Source: Diaminobutyricimonas aerilata
GTDB lineage: Bacteria > Actinomycetota > Actinomycetes > Actinomycetales > Microbacteriaceae
Assembly (NCBI RefSeq): GCF_002797715.1
Contig: NZ_PGFF01000001.1
Location: forward strand, 3,247,304-3,311,303
Direction: 5' to 3'
Length of the DNA: 64,000 nucleotides
Numbering within the stretch: the stretch's first letter is position 1; each line of letters opens with the position of its first letter. Both the position numbers and the translations under genes were made by a program. Below the pieces are notes generated by a model. That model was not told the origin of the DNA. It made no database searches and saw only the letters and a program-made list of their open reading frames with translations. Shown here piece after piece: positions 33,775 to 42,618 of the stretch.

Positions 33775-34325
33775 GACGGGGTGAGGCCCAGATCCTCGAG
33801 TCCGATGGCGGCGAGGTAGCGGTACCCGGCGGCCTCGATCGTCTCGCGTGCGCCGGTCGCCCGGTCGACGACGACGGCGACGGCGGCGATCTCCGCGCCG
33901 ACCTTCTCGAGCGCCTCGATGGCCTTGAGCGGCGACCCGCCGGTGGTCGAGGTGTCTTCGAGCACGATCACGCGCTTGCCGGCGAGGTCGGGACCCTCGA
34001 CCTGCTTGCCGCGGCCGTGGTCCTTGGGCTCCTTGCGCACGACGAAGGCGTCGTAGCTCTTGCCGGCGGCGGCCCCCTGGTGCAGCACCGCCGTCGCGAT
34101 CGGGTCCGCGCCCATCGTGAGGCCGCCGACCGCATCCACGTCGGGCACGTCCGCGATGAGGTCGACCATGACCTGCCCGATGAGCGGCGCGACGCGGTGG
34201 TCGAGGCTCACCTTGCGCAGGTCGATGTAGTAGCTGGCCTTCTTGCCGCTGGTCAGCGTGAAGTCGCCGTGGAAGACGGCCTCGTCGCCGATGTAGCGGA
34301 TGAGCTCGGTGCGGGCGTCGGTCAC
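33771..34325 (-). CDS. pyrE: Orotate phosphoribosyltransferase
   Basis: 184 residues. The PRPP-binding loop VIVLEDTSTTGGS (near 118-130), the FTLTSGKKASYYIDLRKV start region and GGLTMGADPIA are diagnostic for OPRTase. It joins orotate to PRPP to make OMP in pyrimidine synthesis, in the cytoplasm. GTG 34325 is chosen because TAGACT lies seven bases upstream; the longer frame to 34397 reads into the end of the APC permease gene. It is 10 bp downstream of the permease gene and overlaps the next gene by 4 bp. Its linkage to other pyr genes is not seen here. Confidence 0.93.
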   Translation of the reverse strand: MTDARTELIRYIGDEAVFHGDFTLTSGKKASYYIDLRKVSLDHRVAPLIGQVMVDLIADVPDVDAVGGLTMGADPIATAVLHQGAAAGKSYDAFVVRKEPKDHGRGKQVEGPDLAGKRVIVLEDTSTTGGSPLKAIEALEKVGAEIAAVAVVVDRATGARETIEAAGYRYLAAIGLEDLGLTPS

Positions 34326-34332
34326 GTCGGCG

Positions 34333-34338
34333 AGTCTA
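34333..34338 (-). promoter_or_regulatory. -10 box TAGACT of a leaderless pyrE promoter
   Basis: On the minus strand TAGACT is followed by seven bases and the pyrE GTG. It overlaps the stop of the upstream permease gene, allowing pyrE its own transcription. Confidence 0.5.
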
Positions 34339-35721
34339 CTGGGCGGCTTTCCCGGCGTCCGGGTTCGCCGGCGCCTCGGGCGCGACCGTCCCGACACTTC
34401 CGGTCACGCTGTCGCTGCGCGGGCCGAGCTTCGCGAGGAAGTACAGGCCCACCCCGACGGCGAGGATGATCGCCCCGTACAGCCACACCTGCAGGCTCTG
34501 CTGGCTGAGCAGCAGCAGGCACGAGGCGATGCCCATGTAGGGCAGCGGCGTCCACACGCGGAAGTGCTTGTGCTCGACCTTCTCGCGCCGCAGCACGAGC
34601 ACGGCGATGTTCGAGCTCAGGAACACGAGCAGCAGCAGCAGCACGACCGTCTCGGCGAGGATCGAGATGTCGCCGATCGTCGCGAGCACCATCGACGCGG
34701 CGGTCGTCACGAGGATGGCGACCCACGGGGTGCGGCGCTTCGGCAGCACGCGGCCGAGCACGCCGGGCAGCAGCCCCTGCTCGGCCATGCCGTAGGTGAC
34801 GCGGCTCGCCATGATGAGGATGAGCAGGGCGCCGTTCGCGACGGCGGCGAGCGCGATGATGCTGAACAGCCAGTCGGGCACGCCGATCCCGCTCGCGCTG
34901 ACGACGGCGAGCAGCGGGCCGGACGACTCCGCGAGCTCCTCCGGCGAGAGGGTGATGGATGCGGCGAGTCCGACGAGCAGGTACACGACGCCGGCGGTGG
35001 CGAGGGAGAGGAACAGAGCCCGCGCGAACACCTTCGGCGGGTTCTTCACCTCTTCGGCGATGTTCGCCGAGGTCTCGAACCCGACGTAGGAGTAGAACGC
35101 GATGATCGTCGCCCCGAGCACGCCGACGATCGGGGTGACGCCGTCCTTGAACTCCATCGTGCGGGCCGGGTCGCCGGTGCCGGTGAAGAGCACGACCGCG
35201 CCGGCGACGATCACGATGATGAGGCCGATGATCTCGATGAGCGTCATGGCGACGTTGCCCTTGAGCGACTCGCTGATGCCGCGGGCGTTGAGCAGGGCGA
35301 GCAGGGCGAGCAGCACGATCGCGGCGGGAACGGCGGGAACGTCGATGAACGTGCCGAGGTAGTCGCCGGTGAACGACAGCGACAGCAGCGCGGGGCTCGT
35401 CACTCCGGCGGCGAGCATGCAGTAGCCGACGAGGAACGAGACGATCGGCTTCTTGTACGCCCGCTCCGCGAACACCGAGGCGCCGCCGGCCCGGGGGTAC
35501 TTCGTCACGAGCTCCGCATAGGAGCCCGCGGTGAGCAGCGCCAGGGCGAGGGCGAGCAGGAGGGGAGCCCACAGCGCGCCACCGACCTCACTCGAGAGGT
35601 CACCCATGAGCGCGTAGATGCCGGCGCCGAGCGTGTCCCCGACGATGAAGAGGAACAGCAGCGGACCGGTGATGCCGCGCTTGAGTTTCGTCTTCTCGAT
35701 GTCCGCGACCGGTGCGCTCAT
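34336..35721 (-). CDS. APC-superfamily amino acid permease
   Basis: 461 residues with about 12 hydrophobic segments. The first helix GPLLFLFIVGDTLGAGIYALMG carries the APC unwound-helix GxG motif, and FYSYVGFETSANIAEEVKNPPKVFARAL is the typical TM6 and following loop of cationic/neutral amino acid permeases. It should import or exchange amino acids. The ATG at 35721 has GAGGAGG six bases upstream, a strong ribosome binding site, so a longer start at 35838 is rejected. It is divergent from xthA. Confidence 0.88.
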   Translation of the reverse strand: MSAPVADIEKTKLKRGITGPLLFLFIVGDTLGAGIYALMGDLSSEVGGALWAPLLLALALALLTAGSYAELVTKYPRAGGASVFAERAYKKPIVSFLVGYCMLAAGVTSPALLSLSFTGDYLGTFIDVPAVPAAIVLLALLALLNARGISESLKGNVAMTLIEIIGLIIVIVAGAVVLFTGTGDPARTMEFKDGVTPIVGVLGATIIAFYSYVGFETSANIAEEVKNPPKVFARALFLSLATAGVVYLLVGLAASITLSPEELAESSGPLLAVVSASGIGVPDWLFSIIALAAVANGALLILIMASRVTYGMAEQGLLPGVLGRVLPKRRTPWVAILVTTAASMVLATIGDISILAETVVLLLLLVFLSSNIAVLVLRREKVEHKHFRVWTPLPYMGIASCLLLLSQQSLQVWLYGAIILAVGVGLYFLAKLGPRSDSVTGSVGTVAPEAPANPDAGKAAQ

Positions 35722-35884
35722 CGGGGGCCTCCTCGGGGTGGGTCGCCACGACGGTACGCGCCCGCCGCCGCGCGCCCGGTGCCCATACAGTGCGCTTTCA
35801 GCGATTCGGATGCTCCGCGCCCGGGGTGGTAACGGCATCCGGCCACCGCTCGCCGCCGGTCGAGGCGGAGTCGCAGGGGGCGAA

Positions 35885-35890
35885 TACGAT
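35885..35890 (+). promoter_or_regulatory. -10 box TACGAT of a leaderless xthA promoter
   Basis: TACGAT is followed by seven bases and the ATG at 35898. Confidence 0.55.
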
Positions 35891-35897
35891 GGCGGTC

Positions 35898-36734
35898 ATG
35901 CGCATCGCCACCTGGAACGTGAACTCGATCCGCACGCGAGTCGGCCGGGTGGTGGACTGGCTCGTGCGCGACGACGTCGACGTGCTGGGCATGCAGGAGA
36001 TCAAGTGCAAGCCCGAGCAGTTCCCCTACGAGGCGTTCGAGCAGGCCGGCTATCACGTCGAACTGCACGGCTTGAACCAGTGGAACGGCGTCGCGATCGC
36101 GAGCCGCGAGCCGATCGAGGACGTCGAGGTCGGATTCCCGGGCGCTCCCGGTTTCGGCAAGCCGCTGCCCGACGGCACCCTGCCGGTCGAGGCGCGGGCG
36201 ATCGGCGCGACCGTCGGCGGCGTGCGCATCTGGAGCCTGTACGTGCCCAACGGACGTGAGCTCGGCGATCCGCACTACGACTACAAGCTCGACTGGCTCG
36301 ACAAGCTCGCCGTCTCGACGGGCGCGTGGCTGCAGGCCAACCCGGGCGTGCCGTTCGCGCTCATGGGCGACTTCAACATCGCCCCGCTCGACACCGACGT
36401 GTGGAGCATGGACTTCTTCGCCGGCCGCACCCACGTGTCCGAGCCGGAGCGCGCCGCGTTCGCGCAGCTGCAGTCCGTCGGACTCGTCGACGTCGTGCGC
36501 GAACGCGTGCCGCAGGGGTTCACGTACTGGGACTACCAGCAGCTGCGCTTCCCCCGGAACGAGGGGATGCGCATCGACTTCATCCTCGGATCCCGCGACT
36601 TCGCCGACCTCGTCGTCGACGCGAAGATCGAGCGCAACGAGCGCAAGGGCACGGCGCCGAGCGACCACGTGCCGGTGGTCGTCGACCTCGACTTCGGTCC
36701 CGGGGACGACGACGACCGCCCGATGATCTTCTGA
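35898..36734 (+). CDS. xthA: Exodeoxyribonuclease III
   Basis: 278 residues. MRIATWNVNSIRTR (Asn7), QEIK (Glu34, metal ligand), LMGDFNIAPLDTD (Asp/Asn pair), RIDFILGS (Asp) and SDHVPVVVDL (catalytic His) give the complete active site of the ExoIII/APE1 family. It should cut 5' to abasic sites and degrade 3' ends in base-excision repair. The ATG at 35898 is the standard family start and fits TACGAT-N7; an in-frame ATG nine bases upstream overlaps the -10 and is less likely. The tail is acidic (GDDDDR). Confidence 0.94.
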   Translation: MRIATWNVNSIRTRVGRVVDWLVRDDVDVLGMQEIKCKPEQFPYEAFEQAGYHVELHGLNQWNGVAIASREPIEDVEVGFPGAPGFGKPLPDGTLPVEARAIGATVGGVRIWSLYVPNGRELGDPHYDYKLDWLDKLAVSTGAWLQANPGVPFALMGDFNIAPLDTDVWSMDFFAGRTHVSEPERAAFAQLQSVGLVDVVRERVPQGFTYWDYQQLRFPRNEGMRIDFILGSRDFADLVVDAKIERNERKGTAPSDHVPVVVDLDFGPGDDDDRPMIF

Positions 36735-36802
36735 CCCGGATCCCGGTGGGCGTGGAGTTGGAGCGCAGCGCCCGCTGAGCCCTCGAAGCGGGTCGGACCA
36801 CG

Positions 36803-36827
36803 GTTCCCTTCGACGAGCTCAGGGAAC
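36803..36827. terminator. Palindrome between convergent xthA and rlmA
   Basis: GTTCCCT-N11-AGGGAAC, with TTCGACGAGCTC in the centre, forms a hairpin 68 bp after the xthA stop and 36 bp from the rlmA stop. A bidirectional terminator is plausible; a similar core is often seen as an interspersed repeat in Microbacteriaceae (recalled, not searched). Confidence 0.45.
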
Positions 36828-36862
36828 GACAGCGTCAGGGAACACGCGGGCGGAGGCGCCGC

Positions 36863-37696
36863 TCAGAGTGCGGCGACACGGTAGACGCCGATCCGCACCG
36901 CGAGCGTGACCACGGTCGGGTCGGCGAGGCGGGCCACGCGCTCCTGCGTCTGCTCCCGCGTGGCGTGATGCGCGCTCGGACCCATCCGGGCGAGCGAGAA
37001 GGCGGATGCCCGGTCGAGGGTCAGCTCGCGCACGACGCGCTCCTCCGCCACGAGATCGAACCCCGCGAGGGTCGCGCGCAGGCGGTCCTCTTTCGTCTCG
37101 TCGACCGCGACGAGGCCGAGCGGCTCGACGAGCTCGCGCAGGTGCTCCGGCGTCGGCGTGACCACGAGGTAGGGCGCGCCGCGTTCGAGCACCCGCGCCA
37201 CCTCATCCGCGTTGCGTGGACCGAACACCGTCATCGCCACGCCGACCGACCCGTCGGCGAGCGGCAACCCGTCCCACACGTCCGCCCCGATCGCGGTGAC
37301 CCGCGGATGCGCCCGGGCCGCTCGTTTGAGCGCCGGCGTGGAGAGGTCGAGGCACACGCCCCGCGGGGCGGGCAGCGCGTCGAGCACCCGCGTGAGGTAG
37401 TAGCCGGTGCCGCCGGCGATGTCGAGCACGACCCCGTCGGTCCGCGGCGCGTGCTCGGCGGCGAGCCGCGCGAGCGCCTCCGCGATCGGCGCGTAATGCC
37501 CGGCACCGAGGAACGCGTCGCGCTCCTGCACCATCTCGGCGGTGTCGGCCGCGAGTCCGGCCGGGCGGCTCGGACGCAGGTTCACGTACCCCTGTCGCGC
37601 GACGTCGAAGGAGTGCCCCGACGCGCACACCCAGCTGCCGGCCCCCGCGTCGAGTGCGGCACCGCAGCGCGGACACACCACCGCTTCGACCCGCAT
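36863..37696 (-). CDS. rlmA: 23S rRNA (guanine-N1)-methyltransferase, RlmA/TlrB type
   Basis: 277 residues. Zinc ligands Cys8, Cys11, Cys24 and His28 in CPRCG...CASGHSFD are in the family spacing, followed by VARQGYVNLR. The AdoMet site is VLDIAGGTGYYL (near 90-101), and VFGPRNADEVARVL follows as in RlmA. It should methylate N1 of a guanine in 23S rRNA hairpin 35 (G745 or G748); Gram-positive members usually act on G748 and can influence tylosin response. The ATG lies six bases after TAGCAT. Confidence 0.88.
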   Translation of the reverse strand: MRVEAVVCPRCGAALDAGAGSWVCASGHSFDVARQGYVNLRPSRPAGLAADTAEMVQERDAFLGAGHYAPIAEALARLAAEHAPRTDGVVLDIAGGTGYYLTRVLDALPAPRGVCLDLSTPALKRAARAHPRVTAIGADVWDGLPLADGSVGVAMTVFGPRNADEVARVLERGAPYLVVTPTPEHLRELVEPLGLVAVDETKEDRLRATLAGFDLVAEERVVRELTLDRASAFSLARMGPSAHHATREQTQERVARLADPTVVTLAVRIGVYRVAAL

Positions 37697-37702
37697 CCGG
37701 TC

Positions 37703-37708
37703 ATGCTA
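37703..37708 (-). promoter_or_regulatory. -10 box TAGCAT of a leaderless rlmA promoter
   Basis: On the minus strand TAGCAT is followed by six bases and the ATG of rlmA. Confidence 0.55.
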
Positions 37709-37778
37709 GCGATGGTCGCCGCGCCTTCAGCGGGCACGGAGACAGGCTGCTTAGCCTGGATGCGCTCGGAGGTGGCCC

Positions 37779-38396
37779 ATGGTGCAGGATGCGCGACGCA
37801 ACGCGTGGCGGTACCGCCTCGACCAGCTCGACCGGGAGATGCGCGGCGACGCCGCTCCCGAGCCGGACACCGACGAGGAGGACGCGTCGCCCACCGTGCC
37901 GAACGCGGCACAGCGCGCCGCCTACGTGGAGACGGCGATCGACCAGGCGATCCGGCGCGGCGAGTTCGACGACTTGCCGGGGGCGGGCAAGCCCCTCACC
38001 GGACTCGGCGGCACGCACGACCCGGACTGGTGGATCCGCCGCAAGATCGAGCGGGAGCAGCTCACGGGGCTCGGTCCGCCCGCGGTGACGCTCCGCGTCG
38101 AGAACGCCGCGCTCGAGGGACGGCTCGACGCGATCCATCACGAGGATCAGGTGCGCGAGGCGCTCGAGGACTTCAACAAGCGCATCATCGAGGCCCGACG
38201 GCAACTGCAGGGCGGCCCCCCGGTCGTCACGCCGCTGCGCGACGTCGACGCCGAAGTGGCCGCCTGGCGCGCACGTCGCGATGCCCGGCACCTCGCCCAC
38301 GCGGAAGCCCTGCGCCGCGAGAAGGAGGCGTTCGACGCGCTCTCGCCGCGTGAGCGCCGGCGCCTGCGCCGCGAGCAGCGCCGCGCCGGTCGCTGA
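37779..38396 (+). CDS. DUF1992 (DnaJ-homologue-type) domain protein
   Basis: 205 residues. The core YVETAIDQAIRRGEFDDLPGAGKPL (near 47-71) followed by DPDWWIRRKIEREQ is the DUF1992 signature. The C-terminal half is a charged, probably coiled helical stretch ending in an Arg-rich tail (RRRLRREQRRAGR). The function of the family is not known. GGAGG six bases before the ATG supports this start. It is divergent from rlmA. Confidence 0.85.
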   Translation: MVQDARRNAWRYRLDQLDREMRGDAAPEPDTDEEDASPTVPNAAQRAAYVETAIDQAIRRGEFDDLPGAGKPLTGLGGTHDPDWWIRRKIEREQLTGLGPPAVTLRVENAALEGRLDAIHHEDQVREALEDFNKRIIEARRQLQGGPPVVTPLRDVDAEVAAWRARRDARHLAHAEALRREKEAFDALSPRERRRLRREQRRAGR

Positions 38397-38434
38397 TCGG
38401 GACCCGTCGCCGACGCATCCGCCCCACCCACCTC

Positions 38435-38494
38435 GTGAGTTGCGGACTTCTGCGGTGATCCGAGTCGCCATTCCCGCACTTCTCCGCAACTCAC
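38435..38494. repeat. Palindromic element B1 (GAGTTGCGGA family)
   Basis: GTGAGTTGCGGA at 38435-38446 and TCCGCAACTCAC at 38483-38494 are exact complements. Read on the minus strand, the inner bases (GAAGTGCGGGAA ... CCGCAGAAG) also match copy B2 at 46082. Confidence 0.88.
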
Positions 38495-38511
38495 CGAGAC
38501 GGCATCCGGCG

Positions 38512-38558
38512 GGGTCTCGATACGGCGGGCTCCGCCGCGCCTACTCGACCAGCGGGCC
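38512..38558. repeat. Repeat C1 (TCTCGATACGG...CTACTCGACC family)
   Basis: GGTCTCGATACGG, then the small hairpin CGGCGG-GCT-CCGCCG, then CGCCTACTCGACC. The two ends recur twice, in inverted orientation, at 55977-56094. Confidence 0.82.
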
Positions 38559-38580
38559 CCACCGTCCTCTGCTGACCTCG

Positions 38581-38617
38581 CGGGTCTCCACCGCGATCGG
38601 GACGCGGCGGAGACCCG
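38581..38617. terminator. Terminator hairpin of the carbohydrate operon
   Basis: CGGGTCTCC (38581-38589) pairs with GGAGACCCG (38609-38617), and inner CCGCG/CGCGG extend the stem. It begins 6 bases beyond the stop of the last operon gene. Confidence 0.6.
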
Positions 38618-38623
38618 GAGGCG

Positions 38624-40660
38624 TCAGCGGGTCACGAGGGCGAACCCACCCGGCCGCAGCAGCACGCGCCCCGTTCCCGAGAGCGACCGCTCGGTCACGA
38701 GCTCCCCGGAGGCGTCGTACACGCGCACGGTCGACGGGCTCCCCGAGGCGCCGACCGTCACCGGCAGCGGCAGCGGACCGGCCGGATGCAGCAGCTGCGT
38801 CGACCCGCCGGCACCCTCGAGCACGAGCCGCGAGACGGCCGGGCGCAGGATGAGCGCGTCGAGGTCGGTGGTCCCGTTCGTCGAGGTGACGGTCACGGTC
38901 GGCCGACTGGACAGCGCCGGCAGGGTGAGCGTCTGCGGCAGCAGCACACCCGGCGCCCCGCTGATGCCCTGCGGCGGACCGTTGTGGGTGAGCGCGCCGA
39001 TCGGGATGCGACCCGACTTCCACAACGTGCGCGAGTTCTGCCCTTCGCGCAGCCACGTCACCGGCTCGATCTGTCGCGCCTGATCGGCGGCGCCGAGGTC
39101 GATCGTCGCCGTCTCACCGCGCTCGAGCCGCAGGTACGCGCCGCCGCCGAACGCCGACTCGCCCGTCCAGGCGGAGGGTGGCGTCACGACCGCGCCGGTC
39201 GTCGACGTGGCCGACTCGGCCTCGACCGCGACGAGTCCCTCCCGATCCGTCACCGTCGCGACCGAGCGGGCCCGCTCGGCGACGTCCGGATGCGCGTCGA
39301 GCGCGAGCATCGACAGCAGGCCGTGGATCGTGCTCTCGGCCCCGCTGTTGCGGTTGATCGACCCGTCGGGCTGCAGACCGTCGAAGGTGACGCCGGTCGC
39401 CGGGTCGTACATGGCCTCACCGGCGCGGTTGGCGCCGAAGTACCACGCCGCCTGCACGGCGGCGAGCTCCCGCAGTCCGTCGAGGTCGCGGGCGTCGGCG
39501 ACGGCGAGCAGCGACTGCACCCGAGAGTCGACGCCGTACGCGATCTGCACGCGATCGCCGGGGGTGGGCATCCAGCCGTTGTCCGGTCCGCCCGCGGTCA
39601 GCAGCGTCGGGGTGAGGCCGGTGTTGTCGCGCACCGCCGGGTCTGCGAGTTCCGGATCGTCGAGGGCCACGGATGCCTCGGCGAGCGCCGCGGGCATCTG
39701 CGAACCCCACGCGTGCCAGAAGGAGCGGGACTGCGTCCAGGGCAGGATGCCGCCGTAGGGCCAGGACCGTTCGTCACCGAGCCCCATCGCCGCGATGCCC
39801 TCAGCGAGCTTCGCGAGGGTGTCGCGGGCCGCCGCGTCATCCTCGGCCGCCTCGACGTAGGCGGAGAGGCCGAGCACCGCCTCCGCGGTCGCATCCGCCC
39901 CGCCGACGATGAGCCAGTCGGGCACGCGCCAGCCGTCGGATTCGACGAAGACGCCGTACCGGTCGAGGGCCTGGCGGTCGACCGCGGCGCGGGCGAGTTC
40001 GAGCCGGTCGGCGAGGAACGCCGCGAAATCGGCATCGTCGTCGGCGAACGCCGCGAAGCCCTCGCCGAACGCCCACAGGGTGCGGGCGAGCCAGTAGCTC
40101 TGGTCGGAGTCCGAGGGGTCGGGCAGTTCGACCGGCTCGGCGCTCGGGTTCAGCTCACCGTCGGGCTGCATCCACAACACGACGTTGCCGGCGTTCGGGC
40201 CCTCCACGGTCTGCAGGTAGGCCAGGGAACGCAGCAGCTCGTACGCCGTGTCGCGGCTCGCCGCATCCCCCGTCTGCTGCCAGTGGCGGATGTAGACCAC
40301 CGCCGCGCGGGAGACGTCGTCGGCGTTGTACGCGCCCTGACCCCAGTCGCCGGTCGCGGGGTCGAGCGGTCCGCCGCCGACCCGTTCGAAGGTGCCGCCG
40401 TCACGCGCGTCGGCGTAGGTCCACGGCAGCGTCAGCTCGGGTTCGACCTCGAGCCGGTAGGTGGTGTGCCCGGGCTGCTCGGGAGGAGTCGCCGTGTCGA
40501 GCAGGAAGTCGAGGTGGGCGAGGTTGGTGAGGGCTCCGGATGGGGGCGGGGCGGCGGATGCGGACGGCGCAGCCGCCGGGGCGGTGAGGCCCACGCCGGT
40601 GAGGGCGAGCGTCGCCGCCGCGAGTGCGGCGACTCCGCCGCGAGGTCGTGAGTTCTTCAT
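38624..40660 (-). CDS. Secreted carbohydrate-active-type protein with CBM-like C-terminal domain
   Basis: 678 residues. A Sec signal peptide covers about 1-40 (AALAAATLALTGVGLTAPAAA, then SASAA). Residues about 45-460 are helical with repeated W, Y and G signatures (WGQGAYNADDVSRAAVVYIRHW; SYWLARTLWAFGEGF; RSFWHAWGSQMP), suggesting an (alpha/alpha) toroid like many glycoside hydrolases and lyases. Residues about 475-605 (EAESA..., GGGAYLRLERGETATIDL, DLDALILRP) look like a CBM6/CBM35-type sugar-binding domain. I cannot name the family. As last gene of the LacI-GH130 operon, 42 bp after the GH130 gene, it probably trims an external glycan for import. The start is ATG 40660 with AAGGAG nearby. 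Confidence 0.78.
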   Translation of the reverse strand: MKNSRPRGGVAALAAATLALTGVGLTAPAAAPSASAAPPPSGALTNLAHLDFLLDTATPPEQPGHTTYRLEVEPELTLPWTYADARDGGTFERVGGGPLDPATGDWGQGAYNADDVSRAAVVYIRHWQQTGDAASRDTAYELLRSLAYLQTVEGPNAGNVVLWMQPDGELNPSAEPVELPDPSDSDQSYWLARTLWAFGEGFAAFADDDADFAAFLADRLELARAAVDRQALDRYGVFVESDGWRVPDWLIVGGADATAEAVLGLSAYVEAAEDDAAARDTLAKLAEGIAAMGLGDERSWPYGGILPWTQSRSFWHAWGSQMPAALAEASVALDDPELADPAVRDNTGLTPTLLTAGGPDNGWMPTPGDRVQIAYGVDSRVQSLLAVADARDLDGLRELAAVQAAWYFGANRAGEAMYDPATGVTFDGLQPDGSINRNSGAESTIHGLLSMLALDAHPDVAERARSVATVTDREGLVAVEAESATSTTGAVVTPPSAWTGESAFGGGAYLRLERGETATIDLGAADQARQIEPVTWLREGQNSRTLWKSGRIPIGALTHNGPPQGISGAPGVLLPQTLTLPALSSRPTVTVTSTNGTTDLDALILRPAVSRLVLEGAGGSTQLLHPAGPLPLPVTVGASGSPSTVRVYDASGELVTERSLSGTGRVLLRPGGFALVTR

Positions 40661-40702
40661 CGAACTGCTCCTTGCTGGGGGGTGGGTGTTGCGGGGTACC
40701 TA

Positions 40703-41764
40703 TCAGGTGTGGTCGAGGCGGGCGACGCCGATCTTCGAGTCCGCCATGCCGTAGAACACGTAGTGCGCGCCCTCGATCTCCTCGATCGCGGTGGGGAAGA
40801 CCACGTTCGGCACGATGCCGCTGCGCTCCTCCTCGGTCTCGGGCGCGAGCAGTGGCTCCGGCGTGCGGGCCAGCACGCGCCACGGCTCCTGAGCGTCGAG
40901 CAGCATCGCGCCCGCCGCGTAGTTCACCTTCTGCTGCTGATCGGTACCCCGGGCGAGCACGCCCGTGACCCCGTGGTGCAGCAACAGCCAACCCTCGGGC
41001 ACCCGCAGCGGTGCGGGGCCGCCGCCGATCTTGACCTCTTCGAACGGGAACTCGGGGCCGGCGAGCAGCCGGCTGCCGCGCCAGTGCACGAGGTTCGCGA
41101 GGTCCTTCTCGACGTCGGCGACCGGCACGAACGCGATCCAGATGCTCTGGCGCGTGTCGGTGATGCCGGCGGGCACCCGGATGCCCTCACTCGGCCGGAT
41201 CTCGCCGAGGTCCCACATCGGCCGGTGCAGCACGGCGAAGCTCTCCACCCCGTCCGGTGCCGTCACCGGCTCGGGGAAGAAGACCGTGTCCTTGTTGTGG
41301 AACAGGTTGAGGTCCGCATCCAGCGCGTCGTCGTACGCGAACAGCGCGGGGCCGAGCCGACGCCAGGCGCGCAGGTCCTCCGAGACGGCGAGCGCCGTGC
41401 GCGGTCCGAGCGGACCGTACGCGACGTAGGTCATCACGTGCAGGCCCAGCCGCGGCACGAACGTCACCCGGGGGTCTTCGACGCCCGCGTTGTTCTCGCC
41501 GCGCTCCCATCCGCGATCCGGTTCGAGCACGATGCCCTCGCGCTCCACGCCGACCGGCACGCCGTTCTCGATGACGAGGCGACCGAGGCCCACCCGCGAC
41601 ACGTTGCCGCGCGCGACGAGCCGCGGCAGCAGGTACAGCTCGTCGCCGACACGACCGGTCGCGGGGTTGAGCACCCCCTCCGCCTCGAGCTCGTTGCCGG
41701 GCTCCGGCGTCATGATCACGCCCATGCGGGTGAGTGTGTAGGGCACGTTGGGGGTCGTCGACAT
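40703..41764 (-). CDS. GH130-family beta-mannoside phosphorylase or hydrolase
   Basis: 353 residues. The five-bladed beta-propeller pattern of GH130 is visible: EAEGVLNPA at the start, GVEDPRVTFV with the catalytic-type Asp near 97, DLNLFHNKDTVFFPEP, and the HHGV and YAAGAMLLD signatures near the end. Phosphorylases of this family split beta-mannosides (mannobiose, mannosylglucose, mannosyl-GlcNAc) with phosphate to mannose-1-phosphate; some members are hydrolases. No signal peptide, so it acts in the cytoplasm on imported sugar. It starts 2 bp after the permease stop (TGACCATG). Confidence 0.87.
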   Translation of the reverse strand: MSTTPNVPYTLTRMGVIMTPEPGNELEAEGVLNPATGRVGDELYLLPRLVARGNVSRVGLGRLVIENGVPVGVEREGIVLEPDRGWERGENNAGVEDPRVTFVPRLGLHVMTYVAYGPLGPRTALAVSEDLRAWRRLGPALFAYDDALDADLNLFHNKDTVFFPEPVTAPDGVESFAVLHRPMWDLGEIRPSEGIRVPAGITDTRQSIWIAFVPVADVEKDLANLVHWRGSRLLAGPEFPFEEVKIGGGPAPLRVPEGWLLLHHGVTGVLARGTDQQQKVNYAAGAMLLDAQEPWRVLARTPEPLLAPETEEERSGIVPNVVFPTAIEEIEGAHYVFYGMADSKIGVARLDHT

Positions 41765-41766
41765 GG

Positions 41767-42618
41767 TCAACCTTTCACTCCGGATCCGAGGTTCGTCGAG
41801 GTGAAGTACCGCTGGAAGACGATGAACAGGGTCACCGCCGGAACGGCCAGCACGAACGCGCCCGCGAGCGTCGCCCCGAAGGGGTTGCTCGCGGTCGCCG
41901 CGACATTGCTGATGTAGTTGGCGAGCGAGACGGCGAGCGGCTGCATCGACGCCTCCTTGGTGATGAGGAACGGCCAGAGGAACTCGTTCCACGGACCGAT
42001 GAAGGTGAGCAGGATGACCGTCAGCATTGCGGGCCGCACGAGCGGGAGCGCGATGCGCCACAACAGCGCCAGCTCGCCCGCACCGTCGATCCGGGCGGCC
42101 TCGAACAGCTCCTTCGGCACCTGGATGAAGTACTGCCGGAAGATGATGACCGCCGACGAGTTGATCGCGAACGGCAGGATCATGCCGAGGTGCGTGTCGG
42201 CGAGACCGTAGTCGCGGGCGATCATCACGTACAGCGGGATCATCAGCAGCTGGAACGGCACCACCTGCACGAGCAGCGCGAGGGCGAAGGTCGCCTCGCG
42301 TCCGCGCCACTGCAGCACGGCGAGCGAGTAGCCGGCGAGCACCCCGAACACGACGGTGCACAGGATGACGCCCCCGGTGAAGATGCCCGAGTTCAGCAGT
42401 CCTTGGAACAGGTTGATGCGCTCGTTGATGTCGGCGTAGTTCTGCGTCGTGAGGTTGCCCGGGTTCGGGAAGGCGCCCGCGACGGTCGGGTCGGGTTCGG
42501 TCTGCAGCGACCCGATGAACATGTAATAGAAGGGGAACAGGAACGCGATCGCGCCGAGCGCGAGCACGATGTTCCGCACGATCCCGCCGGCAGGGGAGAT
42601 GCCGCGACGCCGTCTCAC
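41767..42618 (-). CDS. Carbohydrate ABC transporter permease (MalG type)
   Basis: 283 residues with six hydrophobic segments; IVLALGAIAFLFPFYYMFIGSLQ is the first. The EAA loop ELFEAARIDGAGELALLWRIALPLVRP, which contacts the ATPase, is near 183-209. The GTG start overlaps the stop of the first permease gene by 4 bp (GTGA), so the two are coupled. No ATP-binding subunit is encoded in the operon, so a shared MsiK-like ATPase elsewhere is likely (inference from related actinobacterial systems). Confidence 0.9.
   Translation of the reverse strand: MRRRRGISPAGGIVRNIVLALGAIAFLFPFYYMFIGSLQTEPDPTVAGAFPNPGNLTTQNYADINERINLFQGLLNSGIFTGGVILCTVVFGVLAGYSLAVLQWRGREATFALALLVQVVPFQLLMIPLYVMIARDYGLADTHLGMILPFAINSSAVIIFRQYFIQVPKELFEAARIDGAGELALLWRIALPLVRPAMLTVILLTFIGPWNEFLWPFLITKEASMQPLAVSLANYISNVAATASNPFGATLAGAFVLAVPAVTLFIVFQRYFTSTNLGSGVKG

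Noticed and set aside
36803-36827. Palindrome as a rho-independent terminator with certainty
   Set aside because: No T-run follows on either strand, so it is kept only as a candidate; it may be an interspersed repeat.
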